A stretch of 64,000 nucleotides of DNA from Rhodanobacter sp. DHG33 (GCF_014843005.1 NZ_JACYXM010000003.1:1-64000), one strand, 5' to 3'. Positions 42,979 to 53,148 are shown, counted from the stretch's first letter. Notes: a model not told the origin generated them from the sequence alone. Translations and numbers: made by a program.

Positions 42979-45900
42979 TCAGCCTGGCGCGCGCACCGGC
43001 AATGCGCGCCGCGTGCGGCGCCGCTCGGCACGGCGCACGCGCCAGGCCTTGAACCGCGCACCGAGGCAGGAGAACACCACGTACAACGCCGGCGTGCTGA
43101 GCAGCGTAAGGCTCTGCGAGATCAGCAGGCCGCCGATCAGCGCGATACCCAGCGGACGGCGCAGCTCGCTGCCCTCGCCCAGACCCACCGCGATGGGCAC
43201 CGCGGCGAGGATGGCCACCATCGTGGTCATCATGATCGGGCGGAAGCGCACCAGGCAGGCTTCGTGCGCGGCCTCCAGCGGCGTCTTGCCGTGCTCGCGC
43301 TCGGCGACGAGGGCGAAGTCGATCATCATGATCGCGTTCTTCTTCACGATGCCTATCAAGAGCACCAGCGCGATCTGCGCCACCACCGACAGCTCGGTGT
43401 CGGTGATCCACAGCGCCATCAGCGCGCCCACGCCTGCCGCAGGCAGCGTGGACAGGATGGTCACCGGATGGATCAGGTTCTCGTACAGCATGCCGAGCAC
43501 GATGTAGACGGTGATGATGGCCGCCAGCACCAGCAGCGACATGCCGTTCTGTACGTCGCTGAAGCGGCGGAAGTCGCCGCCGACGTTGAGCTTGATGTCG
43601 CCCGGCATGCGCATGTTCGTCACGGTGGCCTGCACGATGCCCATCGCCTCGCCCATGCTCACGCCGGGAGCGAGGTTGAAGCTGAGGTCCATCGTGGTCT
43701 GCTGGTTCTCGTGCGAGATCGACGACGGCGCCAGGCCCGGCACCTGCTTGGCGAGCGCGGTGATCGGGATCATGGTGCCCGCGCTGGAGCGCACGTAGAT
43801 CTTGTCCAGCGCCGCCGGCGTGGCGGTCTGGTTGGGCAGCGCGTTCACCACCACCGAGTACTGGTTGATGTCGGAATAGATGGTGGAGACCTGGCGCTGC
43901 CCGAAGGCGTCGTACAGCGCGCCGTCGATGGTGCCCAGCGACACGCCCAGCCGCGATGCGGTGGCGCGGTCGACCACGATGTTCTGGCGCAGGCCCTGCT
44001 CGTCCACGTCGCTGCCCACGTCCTGCAACTTGGGATTCTTCTTCAGCTCGTTGACCAGCTTGGGCAGCCATGCCTGAAGCTCGTCCAGGCTGTCGCTCTG
44101 CAGGCCTATCTGGTACTGCGCACCCTGGCTGGTACCGCCGCCGCCGGCGCTGGGCAGGTCCTGCAGCGGGCGCAGGCGCAGGTTGAGGTCGGGATACTTC
44201 GCGGCTTTGGCGCTGAGCCGCGCCAGCACCGTGAACATGTCGTCCTTGCGGCCTTGCGCGCGGGTCTTGAGGTCGATGTTGAACGAGCCGCTGGTGCCCT
44301 GCCTGCTGCTGCCCAGACGCGTGCCCACGCTGGCCACATCGGGGTCGGCCAGGATCATGTCGGTAAAACGCTGCATGCGATTCACGCTCTGCGCGAAGGA
44401 CACGGTGGCGCTGGAGGTGGCGCGACCCCAGATCAGGCCGGTGTCCTGCAGCGGGAACAGGCCGGTCTTGACCACGCCGAACAGGAAGAAGGTGAGCACG
44501 ATCAGGCCCAGCGGCATCAGCGCGAACGCCAGCGTGTGGCGCAGCGAGAAATCCAGCGAGCGGCTGTAGATGCCCTGCATGCCGGCATGGAAGCGGTCCA
44601 GCGCATGGCCCAGCCGCGAAGGCTTCACGTCCTGGTCGTGACCGTTGAGGAAGCGTCCGCACAACGCCGGCGTGAGGGTGAGCGAGACCAGCGCCGACAT
44701 CACGATGGCCGCCACCAGGGTCACCGCGAAGTCGTGCATGAACATGCCGGTGAAGCCGCCGGCGAACAGCAGCGGGATGAACACGGCGATCAGCGAGGCG
44801 GTAATGGAGACGATGGTGAAGCCGATCTCCTTCGCGCCGACCAGCGTGGCTTCCATGCGGGTCATGCCGCCGTCGATGTGGCGGATGATGTTCTCGATCA
44901 CCACGATGGCGTCGTCCACCACGAAGCCGATGGCGATCACCAGCGCCAGCAAGGTGAGGTTGTTGAGCGTGAAGCCGAGGATGTACATCACCACGAAGCC
45001 GCCGGCCAGCGACAGCGGCACGGTGAGCGCGGCGATCAGGGTGGGCGCGAGCCGGCGCAGGAACAGCGCCATGGTCAGCACCACCATCGCCAGCGAGATC
45101 AGCAGCGTGGCCTGCACCTCGTGCAGCGAGGCGCGGATGGTGGCCGTGTCATCGAAGAACGGCGTCATCTTCGTGCCCGGCTGCAGGTAGTTGCGCAGCA
45201 TCGGCAACTGGTCGCGCACCTTGTCCACCGTGGCGATGACGTTGGCATCGGATTTCTTGAACACGTAGATCAGGATCGCCGGCTTGCCCTGGAACGAGGC
45301 CGACTGGTAGGCGTCCTCCGTACCCTGGTAGACGCGCGCCACGTCGGACAGGCGCACCGGCGTGCTGTTCTTCATCGCGATCACCAGCTTCGCGAAGTCG
45401 TCCGCCGAGTGCAGCTGCGCGGTGGAGCTGATCTCCATGCGCGTCTTGCCGTTGGACAGGAAGCCTTCCGGCGAGGTGACGTTGGCCGCGGTGAGCGCGT
45501 TGCGCAAGTCGTCCGGCGAGAGGCCCATCGCGTTCAGCGCGCGCAGGTTCACATCCACGCGGATGGCCGGTGTGGCGGCGCCGGCGATGTCCACTTCGCT
45601 GACACCCTTCAACTGGCGCAGGCGCTGCGCGAGCAGGGTGTCGGCGAGGTTGTACAGGTCGCCGGCCGATTGCGTCTCCGAAGTCAGCGCGATGGCGATG
45701 ATGGGATCGTCGTTCGGATTGGCCTTCTCGTAGCTGGGCGCCACCCCGGCGGGCAGATCGGGCGTCGCGGCGTTGATCGCGGCCTGCACGTCGCGCGCGG
45801 AGGAATCCAGGTTCACGCCGCCGTTGAACATCATGAAGACGAAGGTGCTGCCTTCGGAACTGTGCGAGTTCATCATCTCGATGCCGGGCACCTGGCCGAG

Positions 45901-46110
45901 ATGGCGCTCCAGCGGCGCGGCCACCGTGGACGCCATGGTCGTGGCATCCGCGCCGGCCTCGCTGGCCTGCACGAAGATCGCCGGGAACTGCATGTCCGGC
46001 AGCGCCGACACGCCTAGCAAGAGGTAGCAGATCAGGCCGGCGGCGAACACGCCCGCCGCCAGCAGCGAGGTGCCGATGGGACGGCGGATGAAGATGCCGG
46101 AGATGTTCAT
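42979..46110 (-). CDS. mdtC: RND efflux permease, MdtC-like
   Basis: A 1043-residue inner-membrane proton-driven pump of the HAE-1 RND family. It has the N-terminal FIRRPIGTSLLAAG helix, two large periplasmic loops, and in helix 4 the IGFVVDDAIVVIENI signature with the proton-relay Asp pair. A second helix block with LLIGIVKKNAIMMIDFA follows near residue 920. Together with MdtB it forms a mixed trimer in other bacteria. Next-gene spacing (117 bases after the MdtB-like gene), same strand, argues one operon. The start at 46110 gives MNISGIFIRRP. Confidence 0.9.
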   Translation of the reverse strand: MNISGIFIRRPIGTSLLAAGVFAAGLICYLLLGVSALPDMQFPAIFVQASEAGADATTMASTVAAPLERHLGQVPGIEMMNSHSSEGSTFVFMMFNGGVNLDSSARDVQAAINAATPDLPAGVAPSYEKANPNDDPIIAIALTSETQSAGDLYNLADTLLAQRLRQLKGVSEVDIAGAATPAIRVDVNLRALNAMGLSPDDLRNALTAANVTSPEGFLSNGKTRMEISSTAQLHSADDFAKLVIAMKNSTPVRLSDVARVYQGTEDAYQSASFQGKPAILIYVFKKSDANVIATVDKVRDQLPMLRNYLQPGTKMTPFFDDTATIRASLHEVQATLLISLAMVVLTMALFLRRLAPTLIAALTVPLSLAGGFVVMYILGFTLNNLTLLALVIAIGFVVDDAIVVIENIIRHIDGGMTRMEATLVGAKEIGFTIVSITASLIAVFIPLLFAGGFTGMFMHDFAVTLVAAIVMSALVSLTLTPALCGRFLNGHDQDVKPSRLGHALDRFHAGMQGIYSRSLDFSLRHTLAFALMPLGLIVLTFFLFGVVKTGLFPLQDTGLIWGRATSSATVSFAQSVNRMQRFTDMILADPDVASVGTRLGSSRQGTSGSFNIDLKTRAQGRKDDMFTVLARLSAKAAKYPDLNLRLRPLQDLPSAGGGGTSQGAQYQIGLQSDSLDELQAWLPKLVNELKKNPKLQDVGSDVDEQGLRQNIVVDRATASRLGVSLGTIDGALYDAFGQRQVSTIYSDINQYSVVVNALPNQTATPAALDKIYVRSSAGTMIPITALAKQVPGLAPSSISHENQQTTMDLSFNLAPGVSMGEAMGIVQATVTNMRMPGDIKLNVGGDFRRFSDVQNGMSLLVLAAIITVYIVLGMLYENLIHPVTILSTLPAAGVGALMALWITDTELSVVAQIALVLLIGIVKKNAIMMIDFALVAEREHGKTPLEAAHEACLVRFRPIMMTTMVAILAAVPIAVGLGEGSELRRPLGIALIGGLLISQSLTLLSTPALYVVFSCLGARFKAWRVRRAERRRTRRALPVRAPG

Positions 46111-46227
46111 GCCCGGCACCCGTGGCGTAGCGTGGAAAAGCTGAAAGTCATGACCTGCTCAACATGCGCGCGGCGAAACGATGGACGTTTCGCCGCGTGG
46201 AATCGTGGTGCCGGCGGGCGCCGCCCC

Positions 46228-49200
46228 TCAATGCGCCGAGCCACCGGCTTGCGCATGGGCCAGTGCGCGGCGCTCGCGGCGTTCGCGCAGCCAGTCCTGG
46301 AAACGCTCCATGTACAAGTAGATCACCGGCGTGGTGTAGAGCGTCACCAGCTGCGACAGCAGCAGGCCGCCCACGATGGAGACACCCAGCGGCCGGCGCA
46401 GTTCCGCGCCGATGCCGCTGCCCAGCGCCAGCGGCAATGCGCCCAGCATCGCCGCGGCGGTGGTCATCATGATCGGGCGGAAGCGCAGCAGGCAGGCGCG
46501 GCGGATGGCCTCGCGCGCGTTCATGCCGTGGCGCTGCGCCTCGATCGCGAAGTCGATCATCATGATCGCGTTCTTCTTCACGATGCCGATCAGGAGCACG
46601 ATGCCCACGATGCCGTCCACCGACAGATCCATGCCGAACAGGATCAGCGCCAGCAGCGCACCGACGCCCGCCGGCGGCAGCGTGGAGATGATGGTGAGCG
46701 GGTGGATGTAGCTCTCGTAGAGCACGCCCAGCACGATGTAGATCACGATGATCGAAGCGAGCAGCAGCAGCACTTCGTCGCCCAGGCTGTTGGAGAACTC
46801 CGCCGCCTTGCCGATGAACTCGCCGCGCAGCGTCGGCGGGAAGTTCAGCTGCGCCTCGGTCGCGTGGATCGCCGCCACCGCGTCCGACAGCGAGTAGCCC
46901 GGCGCCACGTTGAACGACACCGTCACCGCCGGCAGCTGCTGCTGGTGGCTGATGACCAGCGGCGCGCTGGTGGCCTGGGCGCTGGCCAGCGCGGACAGCG
47001 GGATGGTGCCGCCGGAACCGATGGCAATGCCGATGTTGCCGGTATTGCCGATGCCGGACGGCGTGGCCGAATTGCTGGAGGTGACCTGGCCGAAGCTGGT
47101 GGCGTTGCTGCCGGTGAGCGCGCCGTTGCCGTTGCCGCGCACGGTGAGCTGGTCCAGCAGGCCGGTGGTGGAACGGAACTGCGGCGCCACTTCCAGCACC
47201 ACGCGGTACTGGTTGAGCTGGGTGAAGATGGTGGTGATCTGGCGCTGGCCGAAGGCGTCGTACAGCGTGTCGTCGATGGTCTGCACCGGCACGCCGAGGC
47301 GGCTGGCCTTGTCGCGGTCGATGTTGAGCTTGAGCGAGTTGCCTTGGTTGGCGAGGTTGCTGCCCACCTCGGACAGCTCGGGCCGCTGGCGCAACGCCTC
47401 GGTCATCGCGGCGGCGTACTTCGCCAGCTCCGCCGATTCGGTATCGGACAGCGCGTACTGGTATTCGGTGGCGGACACCGTGCTGTCCAGCGTCACGTCC
47501 TGCACCGGCTTGAGGTACAGCGCCGCACCGGGGATGCCGGCGACCGCGCTCTGCAGGCGCGGCAGGATCTTGTCCAGGCCGTCGCGCTGGCTGCGGTCCT
47601 TCAGCACGATGGACAGCTGGCCCTGGTTGAGCGTGGGGTTGATGGTGCCGGCGCCGATGAACGCGGCCACGCCGGCCACCGCAGGATCCTTGCGCAGGGC
47701 GTTGGCCACCGCCTGCGTGCGCTGCTCCATCGCCGGGAACGCCACGTTCTGGTCGGCCTCCACCACGCCGGTGATCATGCCGGTGTCCTGCTCGGGCAGC
47801 AGGCCCTTGGGAATGGTGATGTACAGGAACACCGTCACCGCCACCGTGGTGAACGCCACCAGGATCATCAGCCTCTGGTGGTCGAGCACCCAGTCCAGCG
47901 AATTTTCGTACACGCCCACGATGCGCGACCACACGGTGCGCTTGCCCTCGGCAAGATGGCGCTCGTGCGCGTCGTCGCCTTCGGGCAGCTGGTCCGGCCG
48001 GAGCAGGTAGGCGCACATCATCGGCGTCAACGTCAGCGACACCAGCATCGAGATCGCCACCGCGATGGTGAGCACCCACGCGAACTCGTGGAACAGGCGG
48101 CCGGTGACGCCGGGCATCAGCAGCAGCGGCAGGAACACCGCGATCAGCGACACGGTCAGCGACAGCACGGTGAAGCCGATTTCCTTCGCGCCGAGCTCCG
48201 CCGCCTCCTGGCCGCCCTTGCCCTGCTCGATGTAGCGCACGATGTTCTCGATCATCACGATCGCGTCGTCCACTACGAAGCCGGTGGCCACGGTGAGCGC
48301 CATCAGCGAGAGGTTGTCCAGCGACATGCTGGTGAACGACATCACGCCGAACGTGCCCAGCAGCGACAGCGGCACCGCCACCGACGGGATCAGCGTGGCC
48401 CACAACCGGCGCAGGAACACGAAGATCACCGCCACCACCAGAAAGATGGTCAGCAGCAGGGTGAACTGCACGTCCTCCACCGAGGCGCGGATGGTGACGG
48501 TACGGTCGGCGAACACGTCGAGGTGCACGTCGGCCGGCAGCACCGAACGCAACTCGGGCAGGATCTGACGGATCTGCTGCACGGTCTGCACGATGTTCGC
48601 GCCCGGCTGGCGGCGGATGTCGAGCAGCACCGCCGGCTTGCCGTTGGACCACGCGGCGAGCTGGTCGTCCTCCACGCCGTCGACCACATTGGCCACGTCG
48701 GAGAGTTTCACCGGCGCGTTGTTCTTGTACGCGATGATGGTGTTCTTGTAGTCGGCGGCGTCGCTGAGCTGGTCGTTGGTGCCGATGGAGTAGCTCTGCG
48801 TCTTGCCGTTCAACGTGCCCTTGGGCGCGTTGACGTTGGCCTGGGTGAGCGCGCTGCGCACGTCCTCCATCGTGAGGCCGAGGTTGGCGAGCTGCGCGGG
48901 GTTCACCTGGATGCGCACCGCGGGACGCACGTTGCCGGCGATGGACACCAGGCCCACGCCCGGCACCTGCGACAGCTTCTGCGCGAGGATGGAGTCGGCG
49001 AGGTCGTTGACGTCGCGCAGCGGACGGCTGTCCGACTGCAGCGACAGGGTGAGGATGGGCGCGTCCGCCGGATTCACCCGGTTGTAGATCGGCGGATACG
49101 GCAAGTTGGTAGGCAGCACGCCGCGCGCCTGGTTGATCGCCGACTGCACGTCCTGCGCGGCCACGTCGATGTCGCGGTTCATGGCGAACTGCAGCACGAT

Positions 49201-49470
49201 GGTGGACAGGCCCGCGGACGAATCCGAGCTCATCATGGTGAGGCCGGAGATCTGCCCCAGCTGCCGCTCCAGCGGCGTGGTGACGAGCACCGCCATGGTG
49301 CTGGCGCTGGCGCCCGGGTATTGCGTGGTCACCACCAGGCTGGGCGCCTCGATCTCGGGCAGCGCCGACACCGGCAACTGGCGGTAGCCCAGGATGCCGA
49401 GCAGCAGGATCGCCACCATCAGCAGCGAGGTGGCGATTGGGCGGCGGATGAAGAGCGTCGAGAATCCCAT
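46228..49470 (-). CDS. mdtB: RND efflux permease, MdtB-like
   Basis: A 1080-residue RND pump, about 40 residues longer than E. coli MdtB owing mainly to a Gly/Ser/Asn-rich insertion (NGNGALTGSNATSFGQV and on) around residues 770-820. Landmarks: FIRRPIATSLLMVAI at the start, ATGFVVDDAIVMIENI in helix 4, LLIGIVKKNAIMMIDFA near residue 970. It works with the neighbour MdtC-like pump and the MdtA-like adaptor to export drugs or bile-salt-like compounds. The ATG at 49470 gives the classical short N-terminus; 104 bases separate it from mdtA. Confidence 0.9.
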   Translation of the reverse strand: MGFSTLFIRRPIATSLLMVAILLLGILGYRQLPVSALPEIEAPSLVVTTQYPGASASTMAVLVTTPLERQLGQISGLTMMSSDSSAGLSTIVLQFAMNRDIDVAAQDVQSAINQARGVLPTNLPYPPIYNRVNPADAPILTLSLQSDSRPLRDVNDLADSILAQKLSQVPGVGLVSIAGNVRPAVRIQVNPAQLANLGLTMEDVRSALTQANVNAPKGTLNGKTQSYSIGTNDQLSDAADYKNTIIAYKNNAPVKLSDVANVVDGVEDDQLAAWSNGKPAVLLDIRRQPGANIVQTVQQIRQILPELRSVLPADVHLDVFADRTVTIRASVEDVQFTLLLTIFLVVAVIFVFLRRLWATLIPSVAVPLSLLGTFGVMSFTSMSLDNLSLMALTVATGFVVDDAIVMIENIVRYIEQGKGGQEAAELGAKEIGFTVLSLTVSLIAVFLPLLLMPGVTGRLFHEFAWVLTIAVAISMLVSLTLTPMMCAYLLRPDQLPEGDDAHERHLAEGKRTVWSRIVGVYENSLDWVLDHQRLMILVAFTTVAVTVFLYITIPKGLLPEQDTGMITGVVEADQNVAFPAMEQRTQAVANALRKDPAVAGVAAFIGAGTINPTLNQGQLSIVLKDRSQRDGLDKILPRLQSAVAGIPGAALYLKPVQDVTLDSTVSATEYQYALSDTESAELAKYAAAMTEALRQRPELSEVGSNLANQGNSLKLNIDRDKASRLGVPVQTIDDTLYDAFGQRQITTIFTQLNQYRVVLEVAPQFRSTTGLLDQLTVRGNGNGALTGSNATSFGQVTSSNSATPSGIGNTGNIGIAIGSGGTIPLSALASAQATSAPLVISHQQQLPAVTVSFNVAPGYSLSDAVAAIHATEAQLNFPPTLRGEFIGKAAEFSNSLGDEVLLLLASIIVIYIVLGVLYESYIHPLTIISTLPPAGVGALLALILFGMDLSVDGIVGIVLLIGIVKKNAIMMIDFAIEAQRHGMNAREAIRRACLLRFRPIMMTTAAAMLGALPLALGSGIGAELRRPLGVSIVGGLLLSQLVTLYTTPVIYLYMERFQDWLRERRERRALAHAQAGGSAH

Positions 49471-49574
49471 GGGTATCCGTGCTGCTGTCGGGTGGCGTCC
49501 TGCTCGCGTGGCGCGCAGCCGCAACGAGGTGGTGCGTCGCCCGCCGCCACGGCGGCGGGCGCTTCAGTCAGTCA

Positions 49575-50783
49575 TCAGTGGCCGCCGCGACGACCGCCCT
49601 GACCTTGCTGCTTGGCCTTCTTGAGATCGGCGTCGGTCGGTGCCGGCGGCACTTCGCCGGGCTTGAGCGGGGTGACCTTGCTGCCGGGCTTCAGGCGGAA
49701 CTGGCCTTCGGTGACCACCTGGTCGCCCATCTTGAGGCCGCTGCCGATCATCACGTGGCTGTCGCCCACTTCGCCGGCCACGACCACCGGCTGCATCTTC
49801 GCCGTGTTGTCGCCCTGCACCTGGTAGACGTAGTCGCCATCGGGACCGCGCTGCACCGCCTCGGCGGGGATCACCAGCGCGCCGTCGTCCACGCGCACCT
49901 GCAGGCGCACGTTGACGAACTGGCCCGGCCACAGCGCGTTGTCCGCGTTGGCGAACTGCGACTTCAGGCGGAACGTGCCGGTGGTGGCGTCGATCTGGTT
50001 GTCGATCACGTTCAGCACGCCGTCGTTGGCCACCGGGTGCGCGTCCACGCGATCCAGCGCGGCCACCTGCAACGGCGCGACCATCTGCGCCTTGCGCACC
50101 ATGTCCAGGTTCTGCTCGGGCAGGGTGAACATCACGTAGATCGGATGCAATTGGGTCAGCGTGACGATGGTGCTGGTGGTGGTCACCACGTTGCCCGGGT
50201 CCACCGCGCGGATGCCCGCCACACCGTCGATGGGCGAGGTGATGTGGGTGTACTGGAGGTTCACCCCGGCGCTCTCGAGCGAAGCCTTGTCCTGCGCCAC
50301 CGCGGCCTGCAGCTGGCTCACGTTGTTGCGGTAGGTATCCATGTCCAGCGCGGCCACGTAGCCGCTGGCCACCAGCGACTGGTTGCGCTTGAGCGTGCTC
50401 TGCGCGGTGGACAGCGAGGCCTCGTCCTGCTTCTGCTTGGCCGCGGCCTGGTCATACGCCGCCTGGAAGGGGCGCGGATCGATCTCGGCAAGCAGATCGC
50501 CCTTCTTCACCTGCTGGCCTTCGGTGAAGTCGAGCTTGATCAGCTGACCGCTCACCTGCGGGTTCACCGTGATGGTGTTGAGCGCCTGCACCGTGCCGAG
50601 GCCGGTCAGGTAGACCGGCACGTTTTCCTTCGCCACCGGCACGACGGTGACGGGCACCGGCGGATTGTCCTTGTCGCCACCCGGACCGCCCGCGCCACCC
50701 GGCTTGTGCAGCAGGCGCACGGCGACAAAGGCCACCACGACCACCGCGACGACGATCAGCGCGATCTTCCAAAAACGCGACAT
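49575..50783 (-). CDS. mdtA: RND membrane fusion protein, MdtA-like
   Basis: A 402-residue periplasmic adaptor anchored by one N-terminal helix (MSRFWKIALIVVAVVVVAFVAVRLL). The lipoyl halves (PQVSGQLIKLDFTEGQQVKKGDLLAEIDPRPF and VNLQYTHITSPIDGVAGI) flank a helical hairpin, and a beta-barrel follows, as in AcrA/MdtA. The C-terminus is Lys/Gln/Gly/Arg-rich. First gene of the operon; GGGAG lies nine bases upstream. No TolC-type outer-membrane gene follows, so an unlinked one must be used. Confidence 0.9.
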   Translation of the reverse strand: MSRFWKIALIVVAVVVVAFVAVRLLHKPGGAGGPGGDKDNPPVPVTVVPVAKENVPVYLTGLGTVQALNTITVNPQVSGQLIKLDFTEGQQVKKGDLLAEIDPRPFQAAYDQAAAKQKQDEASLSTAQSTLKRNQSLVASGYVAALDMDTYRNNVSQLQAAVAQDKASLESAGVNLQYTHITSPIDGVAGIRAVDPGNVVTTTSTIVTLTQLHPIYVMFTLPEQNLDMVRKAQMVAPLQVAALDRVDAHPVANDGVLNVIDNQIDATTGTFRLKSQFANADNALWPGQFVNVRLQVRVDDGALVIPAEAVQRGPDGDYVYQVQGDNTAKMQPVVVAGEVGDSHVMIGSGLKMGDQVVTEGQFRLKPGSKVTPLKPGEVPPAPTDADLKKAKQQGQGGRRGGH

Positions 50784-51113
50784 GCAGGAAACTCCCGGAG
50801 TGGAGGGAAAGCAGGCTCCAGGCCCGCTCTCCCGGCAAATTGAGGTCAAGCATAGGTGCAGTGCCGCATATTGGAACAATGCCAGTTGTCAGGGGTGTGG
50901 CATGACCGATGGCACGGATGGGTTCCACCGCGTTGCCGTGCTTGGACTTGCGCGGGCGGCGGCAGTTCCAAACTTGCCGACGGCTTCGTCTATACTCCAA
51001 GGCTTGCACCTGCCCGCCGCACTGCGGCATGGCAGATGCCGGCGTGCGGCGGCCACTGGCCTGCCGGACGCCGCAGGGGCCTTCCGCACGATCCATCGAC
51101 CTGGAGTACCTAC

Positions 51114-51647
51114 GTGAGCGGTTCCATGAACGATTCCGACCGGAGTTTCATGCGCCAGTTCGCCAAGCTGATCGGCGGACTGCTGGTGCTGACCGTGGTG
51201 CTGATCCTTGCCGCACTGTCCATCTACAACCACGAGCCCAAGGAAACCGATCCGAACGTGCAGGCGCAGGTCGACGCGCGCATCGCGCCCGCCGGCGCGG
51301 TATATGCGGGCAACACCGGCCGCGCCGCGATGGAGGCCGCACAGGCCGCCGCCGCCAAGGCCGCCGCCGCGCAGGTCGCCTATGGCGGCACCACCGACGG
51401 CAAGACCATCTACGACAACCTGTGCACCAGCTGCCACACCGCCGGCGTCAACGGCGCACCCAAGCTTGGCGACAAGGCCATGTGGGCGCCGCGCATCGCC
51501 GAGGGCCTGGACACCCTCATCAAGCACGCCACCGACGGCTACCACGGCCCCGACGGCAACACCATGCCGGCCAAGGGCGGCAACCCGGCCCTCACCGATG
51601 CGCAGGTGAAGGCTGCGGTCACCTGGATCGTAGGCCAGGCCAAGTAA
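51114..51647 (+). CDS. cytochrome c5-type membrane-anchored monohaem cytochrome
   Basis: A 177-residue protein starting at GTG with GGAG eight bases upstream (an ATG at 51126 is the alternative). One membrane helix (FAKLIGGLLVLTVVLILAALSIY) anchors it; an Ala-rich linker (AAQAAAAKAAAAQ) leads to the haem domain with CTSCH, distal ligand Met in NTMPAKGG and the C-terminal helix VTWIVGQAK. This is the c5/CycB pattern. It carries electrons in the periplasm. It is divergent from mdtA and followed by a terminator. Confidence 0.9.
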   Translation: MSGSMNDSDRSFMRQFAKLIGGLLVLTVVLILAALSIYNHEPKETDPNVQAQVDARIAPAGAVYAGNTGRAAMEAAQAAAAKAAAAQVAYGGTTDGKTIYDNLCTSCHTAGVNGAPKLGDKAMWAPRIAEGLDTLIKHATDGYHGPDGNTMPAKGGNPALTDAQVKAAVTWIVGQAK

Positions 51648-51674
51648 CAGGCCGCCTCGATCCGACCAAAGCAG

Positions 51675-51698
51675 ACGCCGCCCACTGGGCGGCGTTTT
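51675..51698 (+). terminator. intrinsic terminator after cytochrome c5
   Basis: ACGCCGCCC, loop ACT, GGGCGGCGT followed by TTTCGTTT, 27 bases after the stop codon. Confidence 0.85.
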
Positions 51699-51755
51699 CG
51701 TTTGCCCCTTCTCCAGTCCGCGAAGGTGATGGGCCGACTTCGCGACACGGCCGCC

Positions 51756-52349
51756 TTACCCCGCCGCATTCGCCTCGACCCACGCTTGCGCAAACCCCCG
51801 CAGCTGCGGAAAGAACGCCTCGAAATGCGCCTGCAGCGGGGCATCCAGCGCGACCAGCAGCGGCAGCATCGTGCCCAACGGGTTGTCCCGCCGCAGCCGC
51901 CCCGCGACCCCCTCCAGCGCCCGCCCGATTTCCTCGCGGCGCGCATAGCCCGCCGGCAGGTCGTGCGCGTCCATGTAAGCGCGGAATCGGCGCAGGGCCG
52001 GCGGCAACTGCGCATCGTGGCGCCACAGCAGCTCGCGCGCGGCATCGGAGAAGGTCGCCAGCGGCAGCGTGCTCCAGCGCGCAAAGTCGCGCGCCAGGCA
52101 ATGGTCGAACCACAGGTCCAGCGCGATGCCCGCATAGCGGCGATACGGTGGCTCGAAACGCGCCCGCGCGACCACCACTTCCGGATGGCTGTCGGTATGC
52201 ACGTCGATGGCGCGATGCAGGCGGATGCCCAGCGCCACGCGCGGCGGCAGCGCCGGATCGGGCGCACCGTGCACGAAATCGCCGAGCAGGCCGCCGAGCC
52301 GCAAGGCCTCGTCGTCGCCCGCCAGCAACAGGTGCGCCAGGTGGTTCAC
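51756..52349 (-). CDS. acpH: acyl carrier protein phosphodiesterase
   Basis: A 197-residue protein of the ACPD/DUF479 family. It begins at GTG (VNHLAHLLLAGDDE, the family start) with GAGGG upstream and has the conserved GLLGDFVHG, GIRLHRAIDVHTDSHPE and ALDLWFDHCLARDF segments that carry the metal-binding Asp/His residues. The enzyme removes the 4'-phosphopantetheine arm from ACP. Length is normal. It is divergent from the hydrolase gene at 52410, with about 60 bases for both promoters. Confidence 0.9.
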   Translation of the reverse strand: MNHLAHLLLAGDDEALRLGGLLGDFVHGAPDPALPPRVALGIRLHRAIDVHTDSHPEVVVARARFEPPYRRYAGIALDLWFDHCLARDFARWSTLPLATFSDAARELLWRHDAQLPPALRRFRAYMDAHDLPAGYARREEIGRALEGVAGRLRRDNPLGTMLPLLVALDAPLQAHFEAFFPQLRGFAQAWVEANAAG

Positions 52350-52409
52350 CGGCCCTCGCGCGTGCGTCGTCGGGGGCGCGCAGCGGCGCCGGCGGTTATC
52401 ATCTTCGGC

Positions 52410-53093
52410 ATGGATCCCACCGCACTTCCCGACGACCCCGCCAGCTTTCCGGACCAGGCCGCCAGCTTCGCTCTCGCCGGTCCGGCCGGCAAGCTCGAAG
52501 CCCTCACCGACCTCGCCGAGCGCCCCGGCGCGCGGGCAGGCACGGTGGTGGTCTGCCACCCCAATCCCGTGCAGGGCGGCACCATGCACAACAAGGTGGT
52601 GACAATGGTGGAGCGCGCGCTGCGCGAGTCGGGGCTGGACACCGTGCGCTTCAACTTCCGCGGCACCGGCGACTCGGCAGGCAGCTACGACGACGGCATC
52701 GGCGAAAGCGACGACCTTGCCGCCGTGGTGGCGTGGCTGCGCCGCGTGCGTCCGCACGATGCGTTGTGGCTGGCCGGCTTCTCCTTCGGCAGCTACGTCA
52801 CCATCCGCAGCGCCGTGCGGCTGCAGGCCGACGCGCTGATCAGCATCGCGCCGCCGGTGGGCCGCTGGACGATGGACGATGCGCTGCCCACCTGCCCGTG
52901 GCTGGTGGTGATGGGCGAAGCCGACGAAGTGGTGGAGCCGCAGGCGGTGTTCGACTGGATCGCCGGCATGGACAAGCCGCCCGAGCTGATCCGCATGCCC
53001 GACACCAGCCATTTCTTCCATCGCCGCCTGATGGACCTGCGCGGCGCGGTGAAGAACGCCATCGCCGACTGGCTGCCCGCATTGCGCGGTTGA
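52410..53093 (+). CDS. alpha/beta hydrolase of the YhaG/DUF3530-like dienelactone type
   Basis: A 227-residue alpha/beta hydrolase. The pattern VVCHPNPVQGGTMHNKVV...RFNFRGTGDSAGSYDDGIGE, the nucleophile Ser in GFSFGSYV, Asp in GEADEVV and His in DTSHFFHRRL give a full triad. This combination is typical of the small cytosolic hydrolases often annotated as CocE/NonD-like or YhhW neighbours; substrate is not known. The ATG at 52410 gives the expected length. Probably stands alone, 55 bases before the DUF2845 gene. Confidence 0.82.
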   Translation: MDPTALPDDPASFPDQAASFALAGPAGKLEALTDLAERPGARAGTVVVCHPNPVQGGTMHNKVVTMVERALRESGLDTVRFNFRGTGDSAGSYDDGIGESDDLAAVVAWLRRVRPHDALWLAGFSFGSYVTIRSAVRLQADALISIAPPVGRWTMDDALPTCPWLVVMGEADEVVEPQAVFDWIAGMDKPPELIRMPDTSHFFHRRLMDLRGAVKNAIADWLPALRG

Positions 53094-53148
53094 GCGCGCC
53101 GGCCACGCCGTATAATTCCCCAACCCCACCCGAACATCCGGTGATGCC

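Noticed and set aside
42667..46017. A 1116-codon plus-strand open frame rich in Arg, His, Ala and Gly
   Set aside because: It is antisense to the MdtC-like pump; the His/Arg/Gln-rich product has no fold pattern and arises from high GC at third positions.
46132..49602. A 1156-codon plus-strand open frame
   Set aside because: Antisense to the MdtB-like pump for the same reason; no ribosome site and no recognisable motif.
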